Positions 44,419 through 53,554 of a stretch of DNA of 64,000 nucleotides are shown piece by piece. The stretch is taken from contig NZ_PSYW01000002.1 of assembly GCF_003383095.1 (NCBI RefSeq), forward strand, positions 248,001-312,000. Reading direction: 5' to 3'. The translations under genes were made by a program, and so were the position numbers. The first letter of the stretch is position 1; each line of letters starts with the position of its first letter. Below the pieces are notes generated by a model. That model did no database searches. It saw only the letters and a program-made list of their open reading frames with translations, and was not told the origin of the DNA. Source of the DNA: Haloferax sp. Atlit-12N (GTDB taxonomy: Archaea; Halobacteriota; Halobacteria; Halobacteriales; Haloferacaceae).

Positions 44419-44487
44419 CGTCCCGACGAATGACTGGTGGGGATAAAATTGGTCGGGTCGGAGTCGAGCGGCGTGGCAGGCGGCGGT

Positions 44488-45405
44488 TCAGCCCTCGACG
44501 AGGTCGTCGAGCCGCCGCCAACTGAGTTGCGTCCGCGCGCCCGGTTCGGCCGCGGTGAGCGCCCCGCAGGCGTTGGCGACCGCCAGCGCCCGCTCGTAGG
44601 TGGCCCCGTCGAGACGGGCGGCGATGAAGCCCGAGGCGAAGGCGTCGCCCGCGCCGGTCGTGTCCACCGCGTCGACGGGGTACCCGGGGTGAACGTGTCG
44701 CTCGTCGCCGTCTCTGACCTCCGCGCCGCGCGGGCCGTGTTTGAGGACGAGCGTCGTCCGCGCGAGCGCCTCGGCCACGTCCGACACGGGTTCGGCATCG
44801 GCGCTTCGGCCCCGCTCGACCGCCGCCTCGCCGAGCGCGGTGGCGGCCTCGCGGTCGTTGAGAAACACGTAGTCAACCTCGCGGAGCGCGTCGGCGTAGC
44901 CACGGTCGCCGACGCGCCGCCCGGGGTCGAAGCTAACCGTCGTCTCGACCTCGTGGGCCCGTCTGGCGAGCGTCGCGGCCGTGTCGGGCGACTGGCTCGT
45001 CAGGTGGAGGTGGTCGGCTGCCGCGAGCGGGTCGGTCGGGAGGTCGGTCGCCTCGAACGCCTCGTTGACGCCGGGCGAGCCGAGGACGAACACCTCGCCC
45101 GCGGCATCGACGACGATGTACTTGACCGTGGTCGGGCCGCGGTCGACGCTGACGACGTGGCGGCAGTCGACGCCCTTCGAGGCGAGTTCGGCGACGGCGG
45201 CGTGGCCGTGTTCGTCGTCGCCGACGCTCCCGAGGAGCGCGGCGGGCACGTCGAGGCCGACGAGGCCGCTGGCGACGTTGGCGGCGCTGCCGCCGCCCGC
45301 GCCGACCCGCGACTCGACGGTCGCCTCGCCGTCGGGCTCCGGCAGCGCGTCCACGCGGAGGGTGACGTCCCAGTTCACGTGGCCGGCGCAGATGACACGG
45401 GACAT
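44488..45405 (-). CDS. PfkB-family carbohydrate/nucleoside kinase
   Basis: A 305-residue kinase of the ribokinase superfamily. The N-terminal substrate signature is VGAGGGSAANVASGLVGLD and the C-terminal signature DTTGAGDAFASGFIAA contains the anion hole and catalytic Asp. Candidate substrates are a sugar, a nucleoside or ribose-1-phosphate. The neighbours, uridine phosphorylase (which yields ribose-1-phosphate) and deoxyribose-phosphate aldolase, favour a pentose or nucleoside substrate; this is inference from context. Length and motifs are intact. No partner isomerase is nearby. Confidence 0.85.
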   Translation of the reverse strand: MSRVICAGHVNWDVTLRVDALPEPDGEATVESRVGAGGGSAANVASGLVGLDVPAALLGSVGDDEHGHAAVAELASKGVDCRHVVSVDRGPTTVKYIVVDAAGEVFVLGSPGVNEAFEATDLPTDPLAAADHLHLTSQSPDTAATLARRAHEVETTVSFDPGRRVGDRGYADALREVDYVFLNDREAATALGEAAVERGRSADAEPVSDVAEALARTTLVLKHGPRGAEVRDGDERHVHPGYPVDAVDTTGAGDAFASGFIAARLDGATYERALAVANACGALTAAEPGARTQLSWRRLDDLVEG

Positions 45406-45518
45406 GCGTCCCCGTAGGTCGGTTCGCCGGTGGGATAACTCTCCCGGGTCGGGCGACTACGGAGCGCGGAGAAAAAGCGTGAATGCGGAGGCGGGCGGCC
45501 CCGAACGGGGTCGCGGTC

Positions 45519-46328
45519 TCAGCCGGCGATGGCGAACAACAAGAGGTTGTGGACGCCGGGGCCGAGACCGACGGCGGCGACGAGGCCCAAGAGGAGCGCC
45601 CCCTCGGTGGGGTCCTCGCGGACGTAGTCGGCGAGCAGGGCGACCACGAAGCCGGCCACGACGAGTTTCACGAGGACGAACAGCCAGCCGACGCCGATGA
45701 CCTCCGCGGTCGGGAGCGCCGCGGCGGCTTCGAGGATGACGCGCGACAGCGGCGTCCGCTCGCCGAAGCCGAGCACGTCGATGCCGACGGCGGTCGACAG
45801 CGCGTCGAGGGCGTGTCCGAAGATTGCGAGCAGGCCGAGCGACCCCGCGGCGGCCGCCTCGGGTGCGAGTCGCGTCACGACCCACCAGGTCAACGGGGTG
45901 GCCACGAGCGCGGCGACGAGGGCGACGCCGGGCCAGACGATGGAGAGCGTTCCGGCGGCCAGACCGATGAACAGCGCGAAGCCCGCGAGTCCGGCGGCGA
46001 CGAGCGAACCGGGTACCGCGAGCGCCGTTGGCGAGTCGAGGTCGGTCGCGTCGAGTGCGAGCCACGACGCGCCGGCGACGACAGCCACGGAGAGATAGAC
46101 TGCGGGCGTGCCGGCGAGCGGTTCGACCGCGGGCGGGAGCGCGCCGATGACGTAGAGGACGTGCAGCGCCGACCCCGACACCATCCACGGGACGAGTGCG
46201 GCGACGTGGGCGGGCGTGACCGTCGGTCGCGTGCGACGCAGTCCGACGCCGACGCCGACGAGTCCCGCGACGAGGGCGACGAGGTAGGGAAGCGGCGGGA
46301 GCGCGAACCCCTCGGGGAGAATGGCCAT
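45519..46328 (-). CDS. DUF63-family multi-pass membrane protein
   Basis: A 269-residue protein with about eight hydrophobic segments. It contains [49 protein letters not shown] and ends with [14 protein letters not shown], all characteristic of the euryarchaeal DUF63 family as I remember it. The conserved His, Asp and Glu in the membrane suggest an intramembrane enzyme or transporter, but nothing is proven. It is divergent from deoC across 66 nt. Confidence 0.8.
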   Translation of the reverse strand: MAILPEGFALPPLPYLVALVAGLVGVGVGLRRTRPTVTPAHVAALVPWMVSGSALHVLYVIGALPPAVEPLAGTPAVYLSVAVVAGASWLALDATDLDSPTALAVPGSLVAAGLAGFALFIGLAAGTLSIVWPGVALVAALVATPLTWWVVTRLAPEAAAAGSLGLLAIFGHALDALSTAVGIDVLGFGERTPLSRVILEAAAALPTAEVIGVGWLFVLVKLVVAGFVVALLADYVREDPTEGALLLGLVAAVGLGPGVHNLLLFAIAG

Positions 46329-46394
46329 GCAGGAGGCGCGGCGGGGCGGCGTGAAAGCCTTACGTTCTTTAGCCTCGGGTCGCCTCGACAGGGT

Positions 46395-47033
46395 ATGAAC
46401 CGAGCCGACCTCGCCGCCCGCATCGACCACACGGTCCTCGGACCCGAGACGACGATGGCCGACGTGGAGGCCGTCCTCGACGACGCCGACGAGTGGGGGA
46501 TGAACGCCTGTATCCCGCCGTGCTACGTCGGCGAGGCGAGCGAGTACGCCCCGGACGTGTTGCTTGCGACGGTCGTCGGCTTCCCCCACGGTCAGCACAC
46601 GACGACGGCCAAGCGCGAGGAGGCCGTCGACGCGTGGCAGGCCGGCGCGGACGAACTGGACATGGTCATCAACGTCGGTCGGCTCAAAGCCGGCGAGGAC
46701 GAACTCGTGACCGAGGATATTTCGGAGGTCGTCGCGGCTGTCCCGATTCCCGTGAAGGTCATCATCGAGACGGCGCTCCTCACCGAGGAGGAGAAACACC
46801 GCGCCTGCGAGGCGGCCGTCGAGGCCGACGCCGCCTTCGTCAAGACCTCCACCGGCTTCGCCGACGGCGGCGCGACGGTCGAAGACGTGGCGCTCATGGC
46901 CGAGTACCTGCCCGTCAAGGCCTCCGGCGGTGTCGGCTCCTACGACGAGGCAGTCGCCATGTTCGAAGCCGGCGCGGAGCGTATCGGCGCGTCGTCGGGC
47001 GTCGATATCGTCTCCGGCGCGCCCGAGGAGTAA
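46395..47033 (+). CDS. deoC: Deoxyribose-phosphate aldolase
   Basis: A 212-residue class I aldolase that cleaves 2-deoxyribose-5-phosphate to acetaldehyde and glyceraldehyde-3-phosphate. The Schiff-base Lys150 is in FVKTSTGF, the second Lys175 in VKASGGV, and Asp89 lies in ELDMVINVG, so the active site is complete. It is the short archaeal/Bacillus-type enzyme. With udp and a PfkB kinase within 3.5 kb it completes a nucleoside-degradation block. Its 3' flank holds an unusual 8-bp repeat array. Confidence 0.95.
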   Translation: MNRADLAARIDHTVLGPETTMADVEAVLDDADEWGMNACIPPCYVGEASEYAPDVLLATVVGFPHGQHTTTAKREEAVDAWQAGADELDMVINVGRLKAGEDELVTEDISEVVAAVPIPVKVIIETALLTEEEKHRACEAAVEADAAFVKTSTGFADGGATVEDVALMAEYLPVKASGGVGSYDEAVAMFEAGAERIGASSGVDIVSGAPEE

Positions 47034-47045
47034 GTCGGCTGCCAG

Positions 47046-47130
47046 GCAGTCTTGCGGTTTCACGGTCTCGCAGTTTTGCAGTTTTGCAGTTTCGCGGGCT
47101 CGTAGTTTCGCAGTCTTTCGGTCTCGCAGG
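47046..47130. repeat. Degenerate 8-bp tandem array downstream of deoC
   Basis: About ten to eleven copies of a GCAGTTTY-like octamer run from 47046 to 47130. The best three, GCAGTTTT GCAGTTTT GCAGTTTC, are consecutive at 47070-47093. Others are altered (GCGGTTTC, CGGTCTC, GTAGTTTC, GCAGTCTT). The array starts 13 nt after the deoC stop codon and is much richer in T than its surroundings. It is not coding in any sensible frame. Each unit brings a T-run, so it might act in transcript termination. Confidence 0.8.
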
Positions 47131-47194
47131 CGTCGATATATCGCGTCCGTCGCGGGCCCAACATTGATTATTCGACTCCCGAGAACCCAGTACC

Positions 47195-48193
47195 ATGCTC
47201 CGAGGCGGACCCGTCGTTCAAATCGGCGTGATTCTCGTGTCTGTACTGGGGCTCTGGGTCGGCGCGCGGCTGTTGGTCGACGCCGCCGTCCGGTCGGCTC
47301 GGCGGTTCGGCCTCTCGGAACTCACCATCGGGCTGACAATCGTCGCGATAGGGACCTCCACGCCGGAGCTCTCGGTCGCAGTCGACGCCGCGTACAAGGG
47401 GTTGGGCGACATCGCGGTCGCCAACGTCCTCGGCTCGAACATCTACAACGTGGCGTTCGTGTTGGGTGTCATCTCGCTGCTCCGGGTGATTCCGGTCGCG
47501 GAGTCACTCGTCTCCCGCGACGGCGTCGCCCTGCTGGCGAGCACGCTCCTCGGTGGACTGGTCCTGTTCGACCTCCGGGTCACGAGGCTCGAAGGCGTCC
47601 TCTTAGTCGGGGCGTTCGTCGCCTACACGGCGTATCTGCTCCGCGGCTCCCAGACTGAGACCGACGGAGCGGCCGACCAACCGGCCGACCGACCGGCCGA
47701 CCGACCGCCCGGCGACAGCAGCGTGACCCGCCCGATAACCGAACGAATCGACTTCCCCGGACGGGACGCCGTGTTCCTCGTGGGCGGGTTGGGTCTAGTG
47801 GTGGTGAGCGGCGATTACATGGTGCTCGCCGCCTCGGAACTGGCCCGCGGTGCCGGCGTCTCCGAGTGGGTCATCGGCGGAACAATCGTCGCGGCGGGGA
47901 CGTCGACGCCGGAGTTCGCCGTCTCGCTCGTCGCGCTTCGGCGGGGGAGTCTCGGCGTCTCGGTGGGCAACGTCGTCGGGAGCAACATCCTCAACATCAC
48001 GGGTATCGTCGGCGTCGCGGCAATCGCCAGTCCACTCGCGGTGAGCGCCTCGGCGCTCGGGACGCTCGCGTGGCTCGTCGCGGTCACTCTCCTCATAGTC
48101 GCCGCGCTCTGGACCGGGAGAGTCCTCTCCCGGTTGGAGGGTGCCTTCTTCGCGACCTCCGAGGTTACGCGGTGGATACTGGGGCTCATCTGA
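47195..48193 (+). CDS. Sodium/calcium antiporter (CaCA family)
   Basis: A 332-residue membrane protein with two inverted alpha-repeats. The first is GLTIVAIGTSTPELSVAV...VANVLGSNIYNVAF and the second is GGTIVAAGTSTPEFAVSL...VGNVVGSNILNITG. Both carry the Glu of GTSTPE and the Asn-Ser pair that bind the ion. About ten transmembrane helices flank a short acidic loop containing a repeated DQPADRPADRPPG stretch. It probably exports Ca2+ in exchange for Na+ (or H+/K+), which fits a high-salt cell. It stands as a single gene. Confidence 0.9.
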   Translation: MLRGGPVVQIGVILVSVLGLWVGARLLVDAAVRSARRFGLSELTIGLTIVAIGTSTPELSVAVDAAYKGLGDIAVANVLGSNIYNVAFVLGVISLLRVIPVAESLVSRDGVALLASTLLGGLVLFDLRVTRLEGVLLVGAFVAYTAYLLRGSQTETDGAADQPADRPADRPPGDSSVTRPITERIDFPGRDAVFLVGGLGLVVVSGDYMVLAASELARGAGVSEWVIGGTIVAAGTSTPEFAVSLVALRRGSLGVSVGNVVGSNILNITGIVGVAAIASPLAVSASALGTLAWLVAVTLLIVAALWTGRVLSRLEGAFFATSEVTRWILGLI

Positions 48194-48246
48194 GGGTCGC
48201 GGTCTCCCGAGGCGACCCTGTCGGTCGCCTCCTCTGAACTGCTCTC

Positions 48247-49467
48247 CTATTCGGCCCGCAACGCGACGAGTCGCCGTGGTCCGTCGTCGCCCCCTGATTC
48301 GACGACGAACAGCGCGTCGTGGGCGGGTGTCGGACCGGTCAAGGCGCGACCCGCGACCTCGTATCGCCAGCGCTCGGCCCCGACTCGGGTGTCGTCGAGG
48401 CCGACGCCGCCGCCGGCGTCGTAGGCGACGACGACGCCGCTCTTGCTCGTGTCCGAGACGAATACCGTGTCGCCGGCACCCGCTGGCGGGGCGAAGAAGT
48501 TGTCGCCGGCCGCCCATGAGGGGGAACCGGAGCGCTTGTCGAAGGCGTCGAGGCCGGTCCCGTCGGTCGAAAAGACGCGCCGGGGACCGACGACCAGCGA
48601 GCCGTGCGGCGAGGGGTCTTCGCGGTGCCAGCCCACGGCACCGGCGCGGAGGCCGCCTCTGAGTCGGGTGACGCCCGCGCCGAAGAAGCCCGCGAACACG
48701 TCGTTCGACTCGGCGACTGCGAGCGCCTGCACGCCGCCGGGGAGTTTGGTTCGCCACTCTCCGGTCGCGCCGTGTTCGGTGCCCTCGTCGCGGAACGTGA
48801 ACACTTCGCCACCCTCCGTCCCCGCGACGACGGTGTCGTACCGGGCCGCGAGGGACCGAACCGCGCCGAACACCTCCTCGCGCCACTCGACGGTTCCGTC
48901 GCTGGCGCGGACGCGGTAGAGATTCCCCGCGGTGTCAGCGGCGTAGAGGCGATCGCGGTCCGGCTCGGGTCGGACGACGGGTGCCCAGATACTCGACTCG
49001 GTCGGCGCGTGCCACGCTTCCTCGCCGTCGTGGGTGTACGCGAGCACGCCGGTTCTGGTCCCGACGTAGCCGACGTAGACGCGCTCCGAATCGACCGTCA
49101 CCGACGAGCGGAAACCGCTCTGGGGGTCGCTTTCGACCGACCATAGCTCGGTACCGTCGGCGACCGAAAACGCCCGGAGGCGCTCGCTGGTCGCGAGGTA
49201 CACCGTCTCGTCGAACACGACCGGGCGCGCCAGTTCGAGGCCGTTCACCTCGACGCCCCACGACTCGCTCGGCTTCGAGGCCGGGCCGGTCGCGCGGGGG
49301 TTGTAGCCCGTCCCCTCGGGGGAGAAGTACGGATGCGGCCAGTCGGGGCGCCCGTCGCCCGTAGAGCCCCCGTCGCCACCGACACAACCCGCGAGTCCGG
49401 CAGCCGCGCCGGTTCCGAGGGTCCCGAGGACAGCCCGTCTGGATAGGTCCGCGCCGGGGTGTCTCAC
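48247..49467 (-). CDS. PQQ-like beta-propeller Tat lipoprotein, second of a pair
   Basis: A 406-residue exported protein. The signal SRRAVLGTLGTGAAAGLAGC gives a twin-arginine and lipobox. The mature chain is a series of about seven beta-propeller blades, each with a WxxxV or similar end and VxxGxVYxxT-type strands (VVFDETVYLATSERLRAFSVADGTELWSV). This matches the PQQ/BamB-like repeat family. No PQQ enzyme residues are evident, so it may be a scaffold or binding protein at the cell surface. The GTG start overlaps the preceding gene's TGA by four bases (GTGA). Confidence 0.8.
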   Translation of the reverse strand: MRHPGADLSRRAVLGTLGTGAAAGLAGCVGGDGGSTGDGRPDWPHPYFSPEGTGYNPRATGPASKPSESWGVEVNGLELARPVVFDETVYLATSERLRAFSVADGTELWSVESDPQSGFRSSVTVDSERVYVGYVGTRTGVLAYTHDGEEAWHAPTESSIWAPVVRPEPDRDRLYAADTAGNLYRVRASDGTVEWREEVFGAVRSLAARYDTVVAGTEGGEVFTFRDEGTEHGATGEWRTKLPGGVQALAVAESNDVFAGFFGAGVTRLRGGLRAGAVGWHREDPSPHGSLVVGPRRVFSTDGTGLDAFDKRSGSPSWAAGDNFFAPPAGAGDTVFVSDTSKSGVVVAYDAGGGVGLDDTRVGAERWRYEVAGRALTGPTPAHDALFVVESGGDDGPRRLVALRAE

Positions 49468-50837
49468 GAGCCCGAGCCTCCAGCGTCCGCGGCAGTCTCC
49501 GCAGTCGCGTTCGTCCCCGCAGTCGCGGTCGTCCCCGCGCTTGACCCGTCGGCGTCGGCGTCGCCGACGACGGTCATGCTCAGCAGGCCGTCGTCACGGA
49601 CGACCGGGCAGTACACCCGCCGGTCGGTCGCGGCGAGCGAGTGGCCGACGTAGCGCCCGAGCGAAATCGACCAGCGCTCGCGGTCGCCGAACAGGCCGCC
49701 GTCATCAGTCCGATTCAGCGCGACCAGTTCGCCCTGCCCGGTGCCGACGTAGACCGTGTCGCCGACGATGCTCGCGGCGGAGACGCTCTCTCGCGGGTCG
49801 TACTTCCATCGCTCTTCCCCGGTCGCGCTATCGAGCGCCCGGAGCGACCCGCGGGCGGCGTAGAGGTGCTCGCCGTCGAACGCGAGTCGCCTGTGGACGC
49901 CGCGGTCGTCCTCCCAGACCACGTCGCCGGTCCGTCGTTCGAGCGCGGCGATGCGGTCCCAGCCCGCGATGTACACTCGCTCGTCGCCGACGACCGGCGC
50001 GACGGCCTCGACCGTCTCGGTCGGCGCCTGCCAGTAGGCGCTGCCGTCAGTTCCGAGGCAGTAGAGCCGCTGTCCCTCAGTAACCACGAAGACCGAGTTG
50101 AGGTTGACCGCGAGGGGACGCCGGACCGCGCCGAACAGCGACCGCGTCCAGTTGACTTCTCCGGCGTCAATGTCGACCGCGCAGACGCGCTCGCCGTCGA
50201 GACCGACAAACAGCGTCTCGCGGTCGTTGGAGAACGCCGGTGGCGTCTGCGGACGCCCGGGGAGCTCGATAGTCCGGAACAGTCGACCGGTCCGGGCGCG
50301 GTAGAGCGCGAGCCGGTTCGGGCCGTGGACCGTCGTTCCGAGCGAGTAGACGATTCCGTCGAGGACGACCGGCGACGTCCACCCCTCGCCCTGTGCGTTC
50401 CACAACTCCTCGCCGGCGGCCGGGTCGATTGCCCGCAGTTGGTCGCCGGGTGTGTAGGCCATTCCGTCGACCGCGACGGGTTCGATGGAGTCCATCCCGA
50501 AGTCGGGTTCGTACTCGACGGTGGGGTCAGAGACGGCGGTGCCTTCGCGGAGGAACGCGGTGTTCGCGTCGTCGTGGGCGTAGGTCGGCCAGTCGCTTTC
50601 GAAGCGGACGCCCTCGGCGGAGTCGTCGTCAGTTTGTCCCCGGTCGCCGCCGAGGCACCCGGCGAGGCCGACGGCTGCGCCCGCCCCGAACAGGCGAAGC
50701 ACGCCGCGACGGGTGCTGGTGCTGCTGGCGCCGGCGGCGGGCGAAGGTGAACTGCGAGCGGCGGACGAAGCGACGCTGTCGGTCGCGGCCGAGTCGCTGG
50801 TGGAGGGCGAATCCGGCGGTGTCCTACGGGAGCGCAT
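49464..50837 (-). CDS. PQQ-like beta-propeller Tat lipoprotein, first of a pair
   Basis: A 457-residue exported protein. A Ser/Pro/Thr-rich pre-region of about 42 residues precedes STRRGVLRLFGAGAAVGLAGC, the Tat/lipobox signal. The propeller blades include AYTPGDQLRAIDPAAGEELW, VYIAGWDRIAALERRTGDVVW and LYAARGSLRALDSATGEERW. The C-terminus is an Ala/Thr/Gly-rich tail. It is a paralogue of the next gene, which it overlaps by four bases, so the two are made together and may form a complex. The long pre-signal stretch is unusual; a later start near the RR is possible. Confidence 0.75.
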   Translation of the reverse strand: MRSRRTPPDSPSTSDSAATDSVASSAARSSPSPAAGASSTSTRRGVLRLFGAGAAVGLAGCLGGDRGQTDDDSAEGVRFESDWPTYAHDDANTAFLREGTAVSDPTVEYEPDFGMDSIEPVAVDGMAYTPGDQLRAIDPAAGEELWNAQGEGWTSPVVLDGIVYSLGTTVHGPNRLALYRARTGRLFRTIELPGRPQTPPAFSNDRETLFVGLDGERVCAVDIDAGEVNWTRSLFGAVRRPLAVNLNSVFVVTEGQRLYCLGTDGSAYWQAPTETVEAVAPVVGDERVYIAGWDRIAALERRTGDVVWEDDRGVHRRLAFDGEHLYAARGSLRALDSATGEERWKYDPRESVSAASIVGDTVYVGTGQGELVALNRTDDGGLFGDRERWSISLGRYVGHSLAATDRRVYCPVVRDDGLLSMTVVGDADADGSSAGTTATAGTNATAETAADAGGSGS

Positions 50838-50979
50838 CTACCACAACTGCACAACACCATGACAAGTAACTTTTTGCCGGGAGCGGTGGCGAGGGCGCGA
50901 ACGCGAGGGGGACGCGTGGGGCTGCGGAATAACGTGAAACACGGACGAAAAACGAGGAATCGAGGCCGAACGCGTCGGC

Positions 50980-51381
50980 TCAGGCCGCGGGTCTGGTGCG
51001 GCGGGCGGCCGAGCGGTCGTGCAGCATGCTGCCGAGTGCGCCGCCGAGAGCGCCGGGGATGCCCGCGAGGGCGATGATGACGACGGCCGCCGCGAACACG
51101 GTCAGGCCGAAGAACACGCCCGCGAACAGGACGTTCATGACGACGAGACCGATGGCGACGATAATCGCGCCGAGCGTCGTGCCGACGAGGCCGTTGAGCG
51201 CACCGTCGGCCATCCCGGTCGTGACGAGGTAGCCGGCGACGAGACCGCCGATGATGCCCGTGAGGATGTAGCCGACCGTTGGCAGCGTGACGTTCGTGAA
51301 GGGGACCGTGAGGCCGCCGAGGAAGCCGACGACTACGGTCGCGATGAACCCGTAGGCGATGGCGCGCATGTTGAACTTCAT
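50980..51381 (-). CDS. DUF5518-like four-helix membrane protein
   Basis: A 133-residue protein with four hydrophobic segments (about 8-28, 34-56, 62-88, 91-115) rich in Gly, Ala and Val and small polar loops (TTGMADGALNGLVG). From memory this is the haloarchaeal DUF5518 type; function unknown. The upstream 276-nt gap (51382-51657) has an A/T-rich stretch near 51390-51435 that may hold the promoter; I see no other gene there. Confidence 0.7.
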   Translation of the reverse strand: MKFNMRAIAYGFIATVVVGFLGGLTVPFTNVTLPTVGYILTGIIGGLVAGYLVTTGMADGALNGLVGTTLGAIIVAIGLVVMNVLFAGVFFGLTVFAAAVVIIALAGIPGALGGALGSMLHDRSAARRTRPAA

Positions 51382-51657
51382 AGCGACTCTAAATACAATG
51401 TATGAGATAATGAATTATATTCGTCTTTTAACGGATAATACGGCCGATGCGAGACTCCTCGGGGGCGGAGCGTCCGTCCGGCGCGATGCTCCGGCGGCCG
51501 TGTTCGTGCGGACGGAGGTCACGGCGCGGTGCGGAGCGAGACACTCACGGAGCGCGTGAACGAGTCTCGTGAGGCGCTATCACGGCCCGCGGACGCCGGC
51601 AGTCTCGGGGGAGACCGCGGCGTTTTTGGCCGCTGACCCGGTACGTGGGATAACCGA

Positions 51658-52947
51658 ATGGCCCGATACCACATCGAGACATACGGCTGTACCTCGAACC
51701 GCGGCGAGAGCCGCGCCATCGAGAGCGCGCTCCGCGACGCCGGGCACTACCGCGTCGACGGGCCCGAGGAGGCCGATGTCGCCATCATGAACACCTGTAC
51801 GGTCGTGGAGAAGACGGAGCGAAACATGCTCCGTCGGGCCAAAGAGCTGGAGGCGGAGACGGCGGACCTCATCATCACGGGCTGTATGGCGCTCGCGCAG
51901 GGCAACGACTTCCGCGAGGAGGGCATCGACGCCCAGATTCTCCACTGGGACGACGTGCCCACCGCCGTCACGAACGGCGAGTGTCCGACTCCCGGACCCG
52001 GCGTCGAACCCGTCTTGGACGGCGTCGTCGGCATCCTGCCCATCGCCCGCGGCTGTATGTCGAACTGCTCGTACTGCATCACGAAGTTCGCCACCGGCCG
52101 GGTCGATTCGCCCTCCGTCGACGAGAACGTCGAGAAGGCGCGGGCGCTCGTCCACGCCGGCGCGAAGGAACTCCGCATCACGGGGCAGGACACCGGCGTC
52201 TACGGCTGGGACAAGGGCGACCGGAAGCTCCCCGAACTACTGGACCGCATCTGCACCGAAATCGACGGCGAGTTCCGCGTCCGCGTCGGCATGGCCAACC
52301 CGGGCGGCGTCCACGGCATCCGCGACGAGCTCGCCGCGGTGTTCGCCGAACACGACAAGCTCTACAACTTCATCCACGCGCCGGTGCAGTCCGGCTCCGA
52401 CGAGGTGCTCGAACACATGCGTCGCCAGCACCGCGTCGACAAGTTCCGAGAAATCGTGGAGACGTTCGACCGGGAGCTTGCGTACTGGACGCTCTCGACG
52501 GACTTCATCGTCGGCTACCCGACCGAGACCGACGAGGACCACGAGCGGTCGATGGAGCTGCTCCGCGAGATTCGCCCCGAGAAGGTCAACGTCACGCGCT
52601 TCTCGAAGCGCCCCGGCACCGACGCCGCCGACCTGAAGGGCCTCGGCGGGACGCTCAAGAAGGAGCGCTCCAAGGAGATGTCCGAGGCGAAGATGGACAT
52701 CGTCGCCGCCGCCTACGACGAGATGGTCGGCACGGAGCGCGAGGTGCTCGTCGTCGAGGAGGGCACCGGCGACTCCGTGAAGTGCCGCGACGAGGCCTAC
52801 CGCCAGATAATCGTCCAGAACGCGACCGAACACGGCCTCGAACCCGGTGACTTCGCCCGCGTGAAGGTGACCGCCCACCAGACCGTCTACGCCTTCGCCG
52901 AACCGGTCGACGCACAGCCCGAACCGCGAGAGCCGACCGCCGCCTGA
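51658..52947 (+). CDS. tRNA ms2t6A37 methylthiotransferase (e-MtaB/CDKAL1 type)
   Basis: A 429-residue radical-SAM enzyme that adds a methylthio group to t6A at position 37 of tRNAs reading ANN codons. The N-terminal MTTase domain has Cys11 (YGCTSNR), Cys47 (NTCTVVEKT) and the Cys in TGCMAL for one Fe-S cluster. The radical-SAM triad is in RGCMSNCSYC. The C-terminal TRAM domain spans about 360-415. The sequence pattern fits the archaeal/eukaryotic e-MtaB branch rather than bacterial MiaB. It is transcribed alone. Confidence 0.9.
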   Translation: MARYHIETYGCTSNRGESRAIESALRDAGHYRVDGPEEADVAIMNTCTVVEKTERNMLRRAKELEAETADLIITGCMALAQGNDFREEGIDAQILHWDDVPTAVTNGECPTPGPGVEPVLDGVVGILPIARGCMSNCSYCITKFATGRVDSPSVDENVEKARALVHAGAKELRITGQDTGVYGWDKGDRKLPELLDRICTEIDGEFRVRVGMANPGGVHGIRDELAAVFAEHDKLYNFIHAPVQSGSDEVLEHMRRQHRVDKFREIVETFDRELAYWTLSTDFIVGYPTETDEDHERSMELLREIRPEKVNVTRFSKRPGTDAADLKGLGGTLKKERSKEMSEAKMDIVAAAYDEMVGTEREVLVVEEGTGDSVKCRDEAYRQIIVQNATEHGLEPGDFARVKVTAHQTVYAFAEPVDAQPEPREPTAA

Positions 52948-52965
52948 GTGTCGGTTCCGAGCCGA

Positions 52966-53463
52966 TTAAGCGCCGCTCTGCCCGTTTGCACTCGTATCAC
53001 AGTTCTCCTCGCGCCCGCGGACGCCGTCCTCGCCGACCCGGAGAAACATCCCTTTCGAGGCCGGCGCGGTCGGTTCGAATCCCCAGCGCTCGTAGTAGCC
53101 GTCCACGTCAGCCATGAGGTTCACGAACGCCGACGGCGGGGCCTCGCGGTCGAGGTAGTCCACGAGCGCGTCCATCACGCGAGTGCCGAGGCCGCGGCCC
53201 TGATGGTCGGGGTGGACCGCCACGTCGACGACCTGAAAGACGGTGCCCCCGTCGCCGACGAGCCGACCCATGCCGACGACGCGCTCGTCCGAGCCGTCGT
53301 CGCCGGTCGCTCCCTCGAAGACGACGCGCACGCCGAAAATCGTGTTCGGAACGCCGCGCTCGGCGGCCGCGAGAGACCGGGGAGGCATCCCGGCGGCGTC
53401 GCGGAGAGACACGTACGTTTCGGGGTCGGGAAACTCGGGGACGAGGCGGTAGTCGTCGGTCAC
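52966..53463 (-). CDS. GNAT-family N-acetyltransferase
   Basis: About 165 residues. The acetyl-CoA-binding motif A is FQVVDVAVHPDHQGRGLGTRVM (Q/R-x-x-G-x-G/A present). The C-terminal FVNLMADVDGYYERWGFEPT is the usual motif B end. Residues before this form the N-terminal strands. The substrate (amine or protein N-terminus) is unknown. I take the GTG at 53463, which begins TDDYRLVPEF, because upstream sequence belongs to the divergent signal peptidase promoter; a GTG at 53505 is an alternative. Confidence 0.8.
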   Translation of the reverse strand: MTDDYRLVPEFPDPETYVSLRDAAGMPPRSLAAAERGVPNTIFGVRVVFEGATGDDGSDERVVGMGRLVGDGGTVFQVVDVAVHPDHQGRGLGTRVMDALVDYLDREAPPSAFVNLMADVDGYYERWGFEPTAPASKGMFLRVGEDGVRGREENCDTSANGQSGA

Positions 53464-53554
53464 GATTCGACCGTCGCGCCACCCGGTCCTAACGGTTTCT
53501 CTCACGCCGGTGTCGGCAACAAGATTGATAGCGACTCGCGGGGTGACAGCATCC

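Noticed and set aside
53070..53090. GGTTCGAATCCCC, which looks like a tRNA T-loop.
   Set aside because: It lies inside the GNAT gene coding for GFEPTA, and no acceptor, D or anticodon stem can be built around it.
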